Of a stretch of DNA of 64,000 bases, positions 24,555 to 33,532 are shown piece by piece. A model generated the notes under the pieces. The model saw only the letters and a program-made list of their open reading frames with translations, was not told where the DNA came from and made no database searches. The position numbers and the translations under genes are program-made. This DNA is from Sphingomonas bisphenolicum (GTDB lineage: Bacteria; Pseudomonadota; Alphaproteobacteria; Sphingomonadales; Sphingomonadaceae), in assembly GCF_024349785.1 (NCBI RefSeq), contig NZ_AP018818.1, positions 372,001 to 436,000 on the forward strand. The letters run 5' to 3'. The number at the start of each line of letters is the position of its first letter. Positions within the stretch are counted from its first letter, which is position 1.

Positions 24555-26423
24555 TCATTCCGGATCGGTCGCCGCCTTTTTATAGCGTTCCTGCGAGGCG
24601 AGGCGAATGCTGGCATTGGGCGCGCCATAGCCCTGATACCTGTCGCGCTCGACAAATTCGAAAAAGAAGCGTTTGCGGAACGCGCGACTGTAGAGTTGCA
24701 AATATTCGCCGGTGCCATCCGCATCGTATAATATATTCGCCTGCGCCAAGGCTGCCATGCGCTGGTCGTCCAGGCCGAAGCGGGCGGCGATATCGTCATG
24801 ATAATTGGGTGGGATCGGCAGGATATCGGCGCCCTTTACGGCCATGCGGCCGGCGGTCGCCAGCAGATCCGGCGTGGACAGGGCGATATGCTGATAGCCG
24901 CCGCCCAGATTATGTTCCACGAAGCGCGACGACAAGGTGCCGAGCGCCTCGGAGGCATTGAGCGTTACACGCAGCGCGCCGTCCGGCGACTGGAGCGGCT
25001 GGCTCAATACCAGCCCGGACGGGTCGATGACATCGGCCTGGAAACTTTGTTGCAAGCCGAAGAGCGAGCGCCAGTAGAGTTGCCAGGACAGATATTCCTC
25101 GATCCGCACGACCGCGGCGAGATGATCGATGGCGAACGGGGATGCGTCATAGGGCGCGCCGGTGGGCGTGAATTCGCCGGCCCACATGGCATCGGCCTCT
25201 CCCTCCCCGATCAGATAGACGAGACTGCCGCCGATGCCGCGCAGCGCCGGGAAGGCGAGGTTGCCCGGCGCGTCGGAATCGTCCACCGCCCGGATGCCCA
25301 GATGCGCGGCGCGCGCGGCGACCGCATCGCGATCCGGCACGACGAGGCCGACAGCGCAGATGGACGGGCCGTGGACGCTATGAAAATCATGGCCGAAGCC
25401 ATGGGGTTCGGCGTTGATGACGAGGTTGACCGACCCGGCCTGCCAGCGGCTGACCGCCTTGGCCGGGTGGACGCCGGTGCGGATGAAGCCGAGCGATCCG
25501 AACATTGTTTCAAGCGCCGGGACATCCGCATCATCGACGGCGAATTCGACGAATTCGGGGCGGACATGGGACGGCGGCGATGGGGCGACGGTCGGGCGGT
25601 CGAGCAGGCGCAAGGCGGAATCCTCGACATGGCGCAGCGCGCGCAGTCCGTCGGCGGCGATCAGGTCGGCCGACCAGCCGCGGAACCGGTCGTTGAAGAT
25701 TTCGAGTGACAAGGCGCCGCTATAGCCGGTCGCCAATATTTCCGCGACATAGGCTTCAACCGGCAAACCGCCTTGCCCCGGAAAGTTGCGGAAGTGGCGG
25801 CTCCAGTAGAGCAGGTCCATATCGAGTTTCGGCGCATCGGCCAATTGGACGAAGGCGATCTTGTCGCCCGGAATGGAGCGGATGCTCTCGCTGGGGATGC
25901 CGCGCGACAACGAATGGAAGCTGTCGAGAATGATGCCGATATTGGGATGATCGACCGCTTCCACAATCGCCCAGGCGTCGCGATGGTCGAAGACATGGCG
26001 GCCCCAGGCGAGCGCTTCATAGCCGACGATGATGTCGCGGGTGGCGGCGACGGCGCCCAGTTGCTGGAAGTCGGCGATGATGCGGTTGCGTTCGCCCAGC
26101 GCGTGCGGCGAGCAGTTGGAGCAGACAAGGATGTGACGGGCGCCCAGTTCGCCCATCAGGTCGAATTTCGCTGCCGCCCGGTCGAAGGCGCGCTGGCGCA
26201 TGGCGCCGGGCATCCCTTCGAAATCGCGGAAGGGCTGGTAGAGCATGCAGGCGAGGCCGAGATCGTCGAGCATCGCACGGACTTCGCGCGGGCGCAGCGG
26301 CGAGGCGATCAGGTCGTTTTCGAAAATCTCGACGCCGTCGAAGCCCGCGGCGGATGCGGCGCGCAGCTTTTCCTCCAGCGTGCCGCTGAGCGAGACGGTG
26401 GCGATGCCGCATTGCAGGCTCAT
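24555..26423 (-). CDS. quiC: 3-dehydroshikimate dehydratase, QuiC type with C-terminal HPPD-like domain
   Basis: A 622-residue two-part protein. Residues 1-285 are a sugar-phosphate-isomerase-like TIM barrel with the likely metal set Glu136, Asp167, Gln193 and Glu241. Residues 290-622 are two VOC modules related to 4-hydroxyphenylpyruvate dioxygenase; the iron-ligand positions His434, His512 and Glu589 (FFFEFVERDR) are all kept. The architecture matches QuiC of pseudomonads, which turns 3-dehydroshikimate into protocatechuate. The shikimate dehydrogenase gene lies 22 bases upstream on the same strand and supplies the substrate. Whether the C-terminal domain has its own activity is unknown in this family. 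Confidence 0.9.
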   Translation of the reverse strand: MSLQCGIATVSLSGTLEEKLRAASAAGFDGVEIFENDLIASPLRPREVRAMLDDLGLACMLYQPFRDFEGMPGAMRQRAFDRAAAKFDLMGELGARHILVCSNCSPHALGERNRIIADFQQLGAVAATRDIIVGYEALAWGRHVFDHRDAWAIVEAVDHPNIGIILDSFHSLSRGIPSESIRSIPGDKIAFVQLADAPKLDMDLLYWSRHFRNFPGQGGLPVEAYVAEILATGYSGALSLEIFNDRFRGWSADLIAADGLRALRHVEDSALRLLDRPTVAPSPPSHVRPEFVEFAVDDADVPALETMFGSLGFIRTGVHPAKAVSRWQAGSVNLVINAEPHGFGHDFHSVHGPSICAVGLVVPDRDAVAARAAHLGIRAVDDSDAPGNLAFPALRGIGGSLVYLIGEGEADAMWAGEFTPTGAPYDASPFAIDHLAAVVRIEEYLSWQLYWRSLFGLQQSFQADVIDPSGLVLSQPLQSPDGALRVTLNASEALGTLSSRFVEHNLGGGYQHIALSTPDLLATAGRMAVKGADILPIPPNYHDDIAARFGLDDQRMAALAQANILYDADGTGEYLQLYSRAFRKRFFFEFVERDRYQGYGAPNASIRLASQERYKKAATDPE

Positions 26424-26445
26424 GATCGCATATCCTCCCTCTATG

Positions 26446-27315
26446 TCAGCTTTGCAGCGCGGCGCGGAAACTGCCGCCCATGCGGACGGGATCGGCGCTG
26501 CGGCCGGTGAAATGCCGGAAGGCGCCGACAGCCTGGAAGATCGTCATGCCGCTGCCGTCGAGCGTGGTGCAACCGGCGGCGCGGGCTTCGCGCAGCAACT
26601 GGGTTTCCAGCGGGAAATAGACGATGTCGGTGACCCATAGCCGGGCGTCGAGCAGGTCGCGGGGGATCGCCGAGCCAGGATGCACGGCCATGCCCATGGG
26701 CGTGGCGTTGACGATGCCGTCGGCCAGCGCGATGGCCGCAGACAGATCATGGCCGACGACCGCCCGGCCGATGCCATGCACGCCGCAGAGCGCGTCGCAG
26801 AGCGCGGTGGCGCGGCCGGTGTCGGAATCAAACAGGGTGAGTTGCGTCACGCCCAGATCCATCAGCGCATGGGCGGTGGCGGCCCCTGCCCCGCCGGCGC
26901 CCATCTGGACGACGCGGGTCATGGCGGCGCCCTGTGGCAGGCCGGAGCGGAGATTTTCGGCGAAACCGCTGACGTCGGTGTTGTAGCCGATGCGCCGCCC
27001 GTCGCGGAAGACGACGGTGTTGACGGAACCGATCTGCGCCGCCTGGGGCGAAAGTTCGTCTAGATGGGCGATGACCGCCTGCTTATAGGGATGGGTGACG
27101 TTGACGCCCGCGAAACCGGCGAGGTGCAGCGCGTCGAGCAGACGCGGCAGGTCCGATCCGGTCATGCCGTCGGCGGCGAAATCGAACAGGCGATAGATGA
27201 GGCGGATGCCCTGCGCATCCGCTTCGCTTTCGTGCAGGCGCGGCGTCAGCGACGCCTGGATGTCGCGGCCGATCAGGCCGGTAAGGTAGCGCGGGACGGA
27301 GCGTGACTGGGTCAA
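26446..27315 (-). CDS. Shikimate/quinate dehydrogenase (AroE family)
   Basis: A 289-residue enzyme with the AroE layout. The substrate motif NVTHPYKQ holds the catalytic Lys, SVNTVVF and YNTDVSGF supply Asn and Asp, and GAGGAGAATAHAL is the nucleotide loop. SGMTIFQAVGAF ends the protein. Because it is paired with a 3-dehydroshikimate dehydratase and follows a TBDR gene, I read it as a catabolic shikimate (or quinate) dehydrogenase rather than the biosynthetic AroE. The nucleotide loop is followed by Asp (LFDSD) where NADP-specific AroE has Arg/Asn, which suggests NAD, as in catabolic members. Confidence 0.88.
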   Translation of the reverse strand: MTQSRSVPRYLTGLIGRDIQASLTPRLHESEADAQGIRLIYRLFDFAADGMTGSDLPRLLDALHLAGFAGVNVTHPYKQAVIAHLDELSPQAAQIGSVNTVVFRDGRRIGYNTDVSGFAENLRSGLPQGAAMTRVVQMGAGGAGAATAHALMDLGVTQLTLFDSDTGRATALCDALCGVHGIGRAVVGHDLSAAIALADGIVNATPMGMAVHPGSAIPRDLLDARLWVTDIVYFPLETQLLREARAAGCTTLDGSGMTIFQAVGAFRHFTGRSADPVRMGGSFRAALQS

Positions 27316-27340
27316 GGGATGGCGATCCGAATAAAAGGGT

Positions 27341-27367
27341 GGTCCCCGTCAGAGTATGACGGGGACC
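27341..27367 (-). terminator. Perfect 11-bp stem-loop between TBDR and shikimate dehydrogenase genes
   Basis: GGTCCCCGTCA (27341-27351) and TGACGGGGACC (27357-27367) pair around five bases. On the minus strand it begins nine bases after the TBDR stop and is followed by ACCCTTTTATT, a moderate U-run. It could end most receptor transcripts and let some continue into the enzyme genes, whose start is 26 bases further on. Confidence 0.75.
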
Positions 27368-27376
27368 GAGGGGAGA

Positions 27377-30319
27377 TCAGAATTTGAACTTCGCGCCGAC
27401 ATAGAAGGACCGGCCGACCATGTCGTAAGTGCCGGCATCCGTGCCGTTCTGCGAACTGGCGACGAAGGGAATGCCCTTGTCGAACAGATTGGTGACGCCG
27501 CCGCGCAGTTGCAGATTGTCGTTGATGTCGACGGTCGAGAAGATATCGAACAGATTATAGGGCTTGACCCCCACCTGTTCGGCCGCGGGCGAGGTGATTG
27601 CGCTGATGTCGCGCAGCTTGCCCTGATAGCGCCAGCGCAGGCCGATGCCGAACACGTCGGAGCTGTAGCCAACGGTGGTCAGCGCCTTCCATTTGGGCAG
27701 CGGACGGCCCGGCGTGCTGGTGCCGACGAAATCCTGCGCCGCCGAGCCGGGCAGGGTCTGGACCTTATAATGGTTCAGCCAGCCGATGGCGGACGAGGCG
27801 TAGATCTTCCCCGATCCATCGCCGATGCCGGCGTCCGACAGGCGCAGCGACCAGTTGACCTGCACATCGACGCCATCGGTGTCGAGCGCGCCGAGGTTGA
27901 GATAAGGCTGGGCGATGGCGACGAGCTGACCGGTCGGGTCGCGCTGGACCAGCTGGCAGAATTCGTTGCTGTTCGAATAGCTGCTGTTCGATCCATCGAG
28001 ATTATAGCATTTGGCGAGGACCGTCAGACCATTGATGGTCGAGATGACGTTGCGGATCTTGATATTATAATAGTCGACCGAGAAGGAGAAGCCCGACAAC
28101 CAGGGCGACGAGAATTTGGGATTGTAGACGAAGCCGACGTTGAAGGTGTTCGCCTTTTCCGGGGTCAGGGCACTGTTGCCCTGGATATTGCCGCCGGTGG
28201 CGGTGGTGGCGAACTGATAGGCGTCGATCGCGGCGGCGGGAATGCCCTGCGCCAGGCAGAGGCCGCGGACCTGCGCGCCATTGGCGCCGGTGCGGGCCGC
28301 CGAACGGACGTCGCAGGGATCGCCGATGGCGAGCGGCGGCGTTCCGATGGCGAGCTGCGAGCCGGTGACGGGCGAGAAGAGTTCGCCGATATTGGGCGCA
28401 CGCACCGCGCGCTGGTAGCTGCCGCGGATCAGCAGCGACTGGACCGGTTGCCAGCGGGCGTCGAATTCATAGCTTTTCACGCTGCCGCTGGGCTTATAGT
28501 CCGAATAGCGGAAGGCCGCGCCGACGCCCAGTTCGTGGAAGAAGGGCGTGTCGGACAGAAGCGGGACGTCGATCTGCGCTGCGAATTCCTTGACGCTGAT
28601 CTCGCCCCGCGCCGGGTTGGAGCCGACGACACCCTCGACATTGTTGGAGACGAGGTCGGAGCTGGGGTCATATTTATACGTGTTCTTGCGATAACCGGCG
28701 AGCAGCGCGAGCTGGACCGGGCCGGCCGGCAGGTCGAACAACGGACCGTTGACCTGGCCCTGGACCTGGGTCTGCGTCAGCCGTTCGCGGCTGTTGATCG
28801 TCGCGGTCATATATTGCTGGCATTCGCGCGACAGGCTGGTCGCGTTGGCGATGCCGAAAGGATTGAAACCGCCCGCGCAGAGCGAGGCGCCGCCATCGGG
28901 CGCGTTGAGCAAGGTCTGCACCCGCGATTTCAGCACCGCGTTGAACATCGACTGGTTATGGACGGTTTCGTCATAGGAGGCGAAGGCGTCGAACTTCCAC
29001 GATCCGGCCAGCGTACCCTTCAGCCCGCCCAGATATTGCTGAACCCGGTAATTCTCGTCCCAACCCTTGTCGCCGATGCCGACATAGCGGGCGCTCCAGC
29101 GGAAGGGCGCGGCCGGGTTGGCGCGCGACGCCAACAGGGTGGAGAGATCGGTGGGAATGAAGGGATTGGTGACGGGAATGGTGGTGAAGGGCGCGAACTG
29201 CGTCAGGCTGCCGCCGCTTTCGGTGGTGACGGTGGAGTCGACATAGAGGAACTGGCCATAGGCGGTCAACGCGTCCGTCAGGTCATATTCGCCCTTGGCG
29301 AAGGCGGATTTGCGTTCGAATGCGTTGAGGATCTGAAGCTGCGGGCCGACCGGCATACGCACATTGCCGCCGACCACGGCATAGGCGCCGGTCGTCGGCC
29401 CCTTATAGTTGATCGCGCCGGTCTGGACGAACAGCGAGCCGTCATTGTTGAAGCCGAGATTGAGCGTCGGGTTGATCGGCGTGGTCGCGCCATAGCTGGC
29501 GAACAGGCCGTTAAGCACGGCCGCGTTCGGCAGGTTCAGCGCATTGGGGACGAAGGTGCCGGTGCCGATGAAGGACGATGGCACCTTGTCGTTGAAGAAG
29601 CTGCGCTGCGAACCGGAGAGCGGATCGCGCTGGCCATAGCTCAAGGCCAGCATCAGGCGGCCACGATCGTCGGCGAATTTGGTGCCGAGCGCCAACGAGG
29701 CGTTGAACTTGCCATAGTCGCCGCGGAAGCTGTTGCCGTTCTGGATGTCGCCGCGAATGCCGTCGAAATATTTGTCGGTCTTGAAATTGACGACGCCCGA
29801 CATGGCGTCGGACCCGTAGATCGCCGAGGCGCCGCCGGTGATGACATCCACCGAGCCGATGATCGATTCCGGCAGGATGTTGATGTCGACATTGCCGTTG
29901 ATGTCGGACAGCGGCAGGCGGCGGCCGTCGAGCAGGACGAGGTTGCGGTTGGAGCCAAGGCCGCGCAGGTTGAGCGTGGCGCGACCGCCCGCCCCCTGGC
30001 CACCGGTGCCGGCATTGCCCGAAGGGGTGAAGCCGGGCAACTGGTTCAGCGAATCTTCCAGCGTGATCTGGCCGCTCTGCTGCACCAGTTCATCCGAGAC
30101 GGTGACGATCGGGCTGACCGCGACATTGTTCGGGCGGGCGATCAGCGATCCGGTGACGACGATGTCGGCGGTGGCCGGCTGGTCGGCGGCGGCGGCGTCG
30201 CCGGCCTGCTGCGCCGGGGCGGCCTGATCCTGCGCCCAGAGCGGTGATGTGCAGGCGCCGAGCGCCAGTGCGGCCAGCGATCCGCCGAGACGAAGCTGCA
30301 TGGTGAAACCTGTCTTCAT
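27377..30319 (-). CDS. TonB-dependent receptor (shikimate/quinate island)
   Basis: A 980-residue outer-membrane receptor. A signal peptide of about 30 residues ends near PLWAQDQAA; a TonB box (ADIVVTGSLIARPNN) and plug with LNLRGLGSNRNLVLLDGRRL and GGASAIYGSDAMSGVVNFKT follow; the barrel ends in VGAKFKF. The LLDGRR plug form is common among large sphingomonad and xanthomonad receptors for plant-derived compounds. GGGAGGATGGA precedes the ATG. A copy of the 20-bp palindrome (30337-30356) lies 18 bases before the start codon, where a bound protein would block transcription or early elongation. The dehydrogenase and dehydratase genes follow behind a hairpin. Confidence 0.93.
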   Translation of the reverse strand: MKTGFTMQLRLGGSLAALALGACTSPLWAQDQAAPAQQAGDAAAADQPATADIVVTGSLIARPNNVAVSPIVTVSDELVQQSGQITLEDSLNQLPGFTPSGNAGTGGQGAGGRATLNLRGLGSNRNLVLLDGRRLPLSDINGNVDINILPESIIGSVDVITGGASAIYGSDAMSGVVNFKTDKYFDGIRGDIQNGNSFRGDYGKFNASLALGTKFADDRGRLMLALSYGQRDPLSGSQRSFFNDKVPSSFIGTGTFVPNALNLPNAAVLNGLFASYGATTPINPTLNLGFNNDGSLFVQTGAINYKGPTTGAYAVVGGNVRMPVGPQLQILNAFERKSAFAKGEYDLTDALTAYGQFLYVDSTVTTESGGSLTQFAPFTTIPVTNPFIPTDLSTLLASRANPAAPFRWSARYVGIGDKGWDENYRVQQYLGGLKGTLAGSWKFDAFASYDETVHNQSMFNAVLKSRVQTLLNAPDGGASLCAGGFNPFGIANATSLSRECQQYMTATINSRERLTQTQVQGQVNGPLFDLPAGPVQLALLAGYRKNTYKYDPSSDLVSNNVEGVVGSNPARGEISVKEFAAQIDVPLLSDTPFFHELGVGAAFRYSDYKPSGSVKSYEFDARWQPVQSLLIRGSYQRAVRAPNIGELFSPVTGSQLAIGTPPLAIGDPCDVRSAARTGANGAQVRGLCLAQGIPAAAIDAYQFATTATGGNIQGNSALTPEKANTFNVGFVYNPKFSSPWLSGFSFSVDYYNIKIRNVISTINGLTVLAKCYNLDGSNSSYSNSNEFCQLVQRDPTGQLVAIAQPYLNLGALDTDGVDVQVNWSLRLSDAGIGDGSGKIYASSAIGWLNHYKVQTLPGSAAQDFVGTSTPGRPLPKWKALTTVGYSSDVFGIGLRWRYQGKLRDISAITSPAAEQVGVKPYNLFDIFSTVDINDNLQLRGGVTNLFDKGIPFVASSQNGTDAGTYDMVGRSFYVGAKFKF

Positions 30320-30336
30320 TCCATCCTCCCGTTTTT

Positions 30337-30356
30337 ATTACTAACTAGTTCGTACA
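30337..30356 (-). promoter_or_regulatory. Operator copy 1 (TBDR gene)
   Basis: The minus strand reads TGTACGAACTAGTTAGTAAT. Its first half-site is identical to the best copy at 31891-31910 and the second agrees in 7 of 10 places. It lies 18-37 bases before the TBDR ATG. Confidence 0.65.
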
Positions 30357-30419
30357 TGAATTAATGCGACCCGAGGCTTTGCCCCTGTTTTTGCGTGGCC
30401 TTCCTGCCCCCTATATTCG

Positions 30420-31721
30420 TCAGTCCAGTTCGACCCGGCGTACATCCCCTACGATGAAAATATAGGCCGCGGCCCCGACCAGCGCGAGTATGCCGATGAA
30501 GGCGAGCGCGAAGTAGAAGGAGCCGGTCTGCCCCACGATCAGCCCGACCACGATCGGCGTGACGATGCCGGCCAGATTGGCGCAGAGATTGAAGACGCCG
30601 CCGGTCAGGCCGATATATTGGCGCGGGGCGACATCGGAAATCAGGGTCCAGCCCAGATTGACCATGCCCTGGCCGAAAAAGGCGATCGACATGATGGCGA
30701 TGACCAGCGTGTTGCTCTGAACGAAATTGGCCGCGACGATGGTGGAGGCCAGCAGCAGGCCCGCGACGATCGGCAGCTTGCGCCCGATATTGGCGGAGCC
30801 GGTGCGGCGGATCAGCATGTCGGACACCTGCCCGCCCAGCAAGACGCCGGCCGAGGCGGCGATATAGGGCAGGACGGCGAAGGTGCCGGACTTGAGCCAG
30901 TCCATGCCGCGCTCGGTCGCCAGATAGGTCGGGAACCAGGTCAGGAAGAAGACCAGCGTCGAATTGCCGCAAAACTGGCCGATCGACGCCCCCAATATCT
31001 GGCGCTTGCCCATCAGTTTGCGGACATTGGCCCAGGAGAAGGGGATTTTTTCGTCCTTGCCAGCGATGGCCACGCCCCCGCCCGCCTCGATATAGGCGAG
31101 TTCGGCGGCGTTGACGCGGCGGCTGTCGGCCGGATCGCGATAACGGGCATACATGAGCAGGCCGAACGCCATGCCGAGCGCGCCGGCGATCAGGAACAGG
31201 GCGCGCCAGCCGAAGCTGCCCACCACCCAGAAGAGGACGGGGCTGAAGAAGGCGAGACCCGCATATTGCCCCACGGCATAGACGGAGTTGGCCCGCGCCC
31301 GTTCATCCTGCGGGAACCAACTGCTGAGAATGCGGCTGTTGCACGGGTAGCAAGGTGCTTCCGCCATGCCCAGCGCCAGGCGGAAGCCGAACAACATCGC
31401 CACATTGCCGGCTATGCCGTGGAGCAAAGTGAAAAAGGACCAGAGGATCAGCGATCCGGCATAGGTGATGCGCGTGCCGAGCCGGTCGAGCAGCAGGCCG
31501 CCGGGGATTTGCGACGCGGCATAGGTCCAGGAGAAGGCAGAGAAGATGAAGCCCATCATTTCCGGCGAGATATGGAGTTCCGCGGTCAGCGAGGGGGCGG
31601 CGACGCCCATGACGGCACGGTCCATATAGTTGAGCAAGGTGGCGACGCTGATGAGCGCCAGCACGCCGATGCGCGCGCGGGTGGGGCGGAGCAGTCCGTC
31701 GGAATGTGCGGACGCCCTCAT
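30420..31721 (-). CDS. MFS transporter, ACS (anion/cation symporter)-like
   Basis: About 433 residues with twelve hydrophobic segments. NYMDRAVMGVAAP in segment 1, GGLLLDRLGTR in the following loop and GMAEAPCYPCNSRILSSWFPQDERARA are hallmarks of the ACS branch that carries hexuronates, glucarate, phthalate and similar organic anions. The frame is open to a GTG at 31793, but the ATG at 31721 gives the usual family length. It lies 100 bases upstream of the TBDR start on the same strand. A carrier for shikimate, quinate or a related acid fits both the family and the neighbours. An operator copy lies 170 bases upstream of the ATG. Confidence 0.87.
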   Translation of the reverse strand: MRASAHSDGLLRPTRARIGVLALISVATLLNYMDRAVMGVAAPSLTAELHISPEMMGFIFSAFSWTYAASQIPGGLLLDRLGTRITYAGSLILWSFFTLLHGIAGNVAMLFGFRLALGMAEAPCYPCNSRILSSWFPQDERARANSVYAVGQYAGLAFFSPVLFWVVGSFGWRALFLIAGALGMAFGLLMYARYRDPADSRRVNAAELAYIEAGGGVAIAGKDEKIPFSWANVRKLMGKRQILGASIGQFCGNSTLVFFLTWFPTYLATERGMDWLKSGTFAVLPYIAASAGVLLGGQVSDMLIRRTGSANIGRKLPIVAGLLLASTIVAANFVQSNTLVIAIMSIAFFGQGMVNLGWTLISDVAPRQYIGLTGGVFNLCANLAGIVTPIVVGLIVGQTGSFYFALAFIGILALVGAAAYIFIVGDVRRVELD

Positions 31722-31890
31722 GCCGGCGTCGATGCGCAAGGGGCCATGACCGCAGTGTCGGACGGACGGGCGTTCGGACGATAGATGCTGCACTGGGCCG
31801 TCACTGGCCGATCCTCCCCATCAGTCGGGATATGTTTCCCGATCTTGCAGATTCGCTTCTATGCCAAGCCGGATGTTTCGGCAAGAGAAA

Positions 31891-31910
31891 TGTACGAACT
31901 AGTTCATACA
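31891..31910. promoter_or_regulatory. Operator copy 2 (MFS gene), near-perfect 20-bp palindrome
   Basis: TGTACGAACTAGTTCATACA differs from a perfect palindrome at one base pair. It lies between the stop codon of the lipoprotein gene (31914) and the MFS gene on the minus strand, so it can only serve as promoter control of the carrier gene or as an end-of-operon site. The size and symmetry suit a TetR-type dimer. Confidence 0.7.
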
Positions 31911-31913
31911 AAT

Positions 31914-33008
31914 TTACGGCAACAGATAGGACAGGCGCCGGATCGCGATCCGGTCCGCCTGATAGGAGCCGAGCCACAGATCGTCGCCCAGCATCACCGC
32001 CGCCGATACGCCGTTGAAGACCGGGTCGGGCGGGCCATAGGCGACCAGAGAAAAGCGGCGGGTTTCCGGGTCGAGCTGTGCCACGGCATAGCCGCGATGG
32101 CACAACATGCCATCGGCCACGCCATTGACGATTTTACGCAGGCCGCCGCAGGCCGGTTCTTCGCGCACCATGCCGGCGAGCAGCAGCCGGTCGCCGTCCC
32201 AATGGATATTGTCGGGCATGAATTCGGGCGCCTGCGCGCGCCAGAGCGGCTGGCGCGTATCGTGGCGCGCATAGGCGACCACATCGCGCAGGCCGAAGGC
32301 GATGACGTAGAAGCCGCTATCGTCACGCGCCGTTTCCAGCCCGTTATTGCCGGGCGACTGCGTGCCGGGCAGCAGGCGGAAGGCGCTGTCCTGCGGGCCG
32401 CGTTCATAGACGCCGCCGGTGATGCGACCAAGGACGAAATCGGTGATGCTGGTGCCGGGGCGCGTCAGCACCGTGGCGATGACCGTGCCGTCGGCATAGG
32501 AGGCGACGGCATTGGCGACATGGCCCGGCGGCATGGCGAGACAACCCTGCCAGCGCAGGGTCGGCGCAGCCAGCCCGCGCGCGTCGATCGCGAAAACCTC
32601 GATCGCTTCGCGCCCGCCATGATTGACGACCAGCAGCCGCCCCTGCCCCGCTTCAGTCATGCGCAGACTGAGGCCGCGGGCGGTGAACAGCGCGGGATCG
32701 GGCGGCGTGGCGCAATCGGGATAGCGGGGTTCGGGCGTGACCTGATCGGATGAGGCGGTGAACCAGAGGCTGGCGCGGCGGGTGCGGCTGTCGATCAGTT
32801 TCAGCCCCGATCCGGTCGCAAATCCGCTGGCGATCACCCAGGGGGTTGCCGGGATATGGGCAAGGTCTTCGGGCTTGTTTGCGCCGCAGACGAAGCTGAA
32901 CTGCGCGGTTGGGGCGCAGGCGGTGGTGGATGGTGGCGCGGGCGATGTCGTCGCGCAGCCCGCCAGCGCCAGCAGCGCCGCACCGGCGAGGATCGACCCC
33001 CGCCTCAT
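31914..33008 (-). CDS. Predicted outer-membrane/periplasmic lipoprotein with SMP-30-like propeller
   Basis: A 364-residue protein. The start MRRGSILAGAALLALAGCA carries a lipobox (LAGC), so it should be lipid-anchored. The body has short beta-rich repeats with Asn/Asp/Gly turns such as PGHVANAVASYADGT and MPDNIHWDGDRLLLAGM, which resemble SMP-30/gluconolactonase or strictosidine-synthase propellers. I do not recognise an exact family. Its ATG overlaps the DUF3237 stop by four bases, so it is the last gene of the operon of two esterases, DUF3237 protein and lipoprotein. A lactonase or ligand-binding role beside secreted esterases is plausible (quinate forms lactones), but this is inference. 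Confidence 0.7.
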   Translation of the reverse strand: MRRGSILAGAALLALAGCATTSPAPPSTTACAPTAQFSFVCGANKPEDLAHIPATPWVIASGFATGSGLKLIDSRTRRASLWFTASSDQVTPEPRYPDCATPPDPALFTARGLSLRMTEAGQGRLLVVNHGGREAIEVFAIDARGLAAPTLRWQGCLAMPPGHVANAVASYADGTVIATVLTRPGTSITDFVLGRITGGVYERGPQDSAFRLLPGTQSPGNNGLETARDDSGFYVIAFGLRDVVAYARHDTRQPLWRAQAPEFMPDNIHWDGDRLLLAGMVREEPACGGLRKIVNGVADGMLCHRGYAVAQLDPETRRFSLVAYGPPDPVFNGVSAAVMLGDDLWLGSYQADRIAIRRLSYLLP

Positions 33009-33532
33009 GTGACGCGATAGACGCGGATGCGTACAGACGGCTTGGGCGCGTCTTCGGGCGGCGGGCCAAGCGTGCCGATGAAGATCGCCTGGTTGAGCCA
33101 GTCGTGCGGGCCGGTGGGCGCTTCGAAGCTGGGGACGGTGCGCAGATAGCGACTGGGGGCGGCGGAGACGCGGCTGTTGGTCAGGCCGACATTGCGGACG
33201 TGGATCGGCGTGCCGTCATCGGTGCGCATCATATAATCCGCCTCTATCACGGTCCAGTTGTCGGCGCGCTGCAACTGCCAGTCCGCGCCGCCCGCCAGTA
33301 CGACGCCCCGGATGCGGGGACCGGCGAAGGTGCCGCCGGTGATGGGGATGCGCCTGCGGGTGCCGAGCGGGGTCGGGCCGAACTCTTGGGTGGGTTCCAG
33401 CGTGACGATGGCTTCATAGACGAAATCCAGGCCCGGCGCGTCGGTCGCCGCCCATGCCCTCGCCGGCAGAGCGGATGCTGCGATCACCCCGCCTAGGCTG
33501 GTGAGCACATACCGTCGGTTGATCATCGCCAT
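33005..33532 (-). CDS. Exported DUF3237 protein
   Basis: A 175-residue protein. The start at 33532 shares a base with the stop of the carboxylesterase gene (TGATG). The N-terminus MAMINRRYVLTSLGGVIAAS is a signal peptide with RR, possibly Tat-type, cut near ARAWA. The rest (VYEAIVTLEPTQEFGPTPLG, RIPITGGTFAGPRIRG, ADYMMRTDDGTPIHVRN) is typical of DUF3237, a small beta-barrel family often found near aromatic or ester metabolism. Function is unknown; members have been linked to hydratase or tautomerase-like roles only by context. Confidence 0.82.
   Translation of the reverse strand: MAMINRRYVLTSLGGVIAASALPARAWAATDAPGLDFVYEAIVTLEPTQEFGPTPLGTRRRIPITGGTFAGPRIRGVVLAGGADWQLQRADNWTVIEADYMMRTDDGTPIHVRNVGLTNSRVSAAPSRYLRTVPSFEAPTGPHDWLNQAIFIGTLGPPPEDAPKPSVRIRVYRVT

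Noticed and set aside
26446..27315. Housekeeping AroE of aromatic amino-acid synthesis
   Set aside because: Its place between a TBDR gene and a QuiC-type dehydratase, and the Asp after the nucleotide loop, favour a catabolic enzyme; the genome would have to be checked for a second aroE.
27356..30247. A 963-codon open frame on the plus strand opposite the second TBDR
   Set aside because: It is the antisense shadow of a clear receptor gene in GC-rich DNA; its product is low in hydrophobic order and has no domain.
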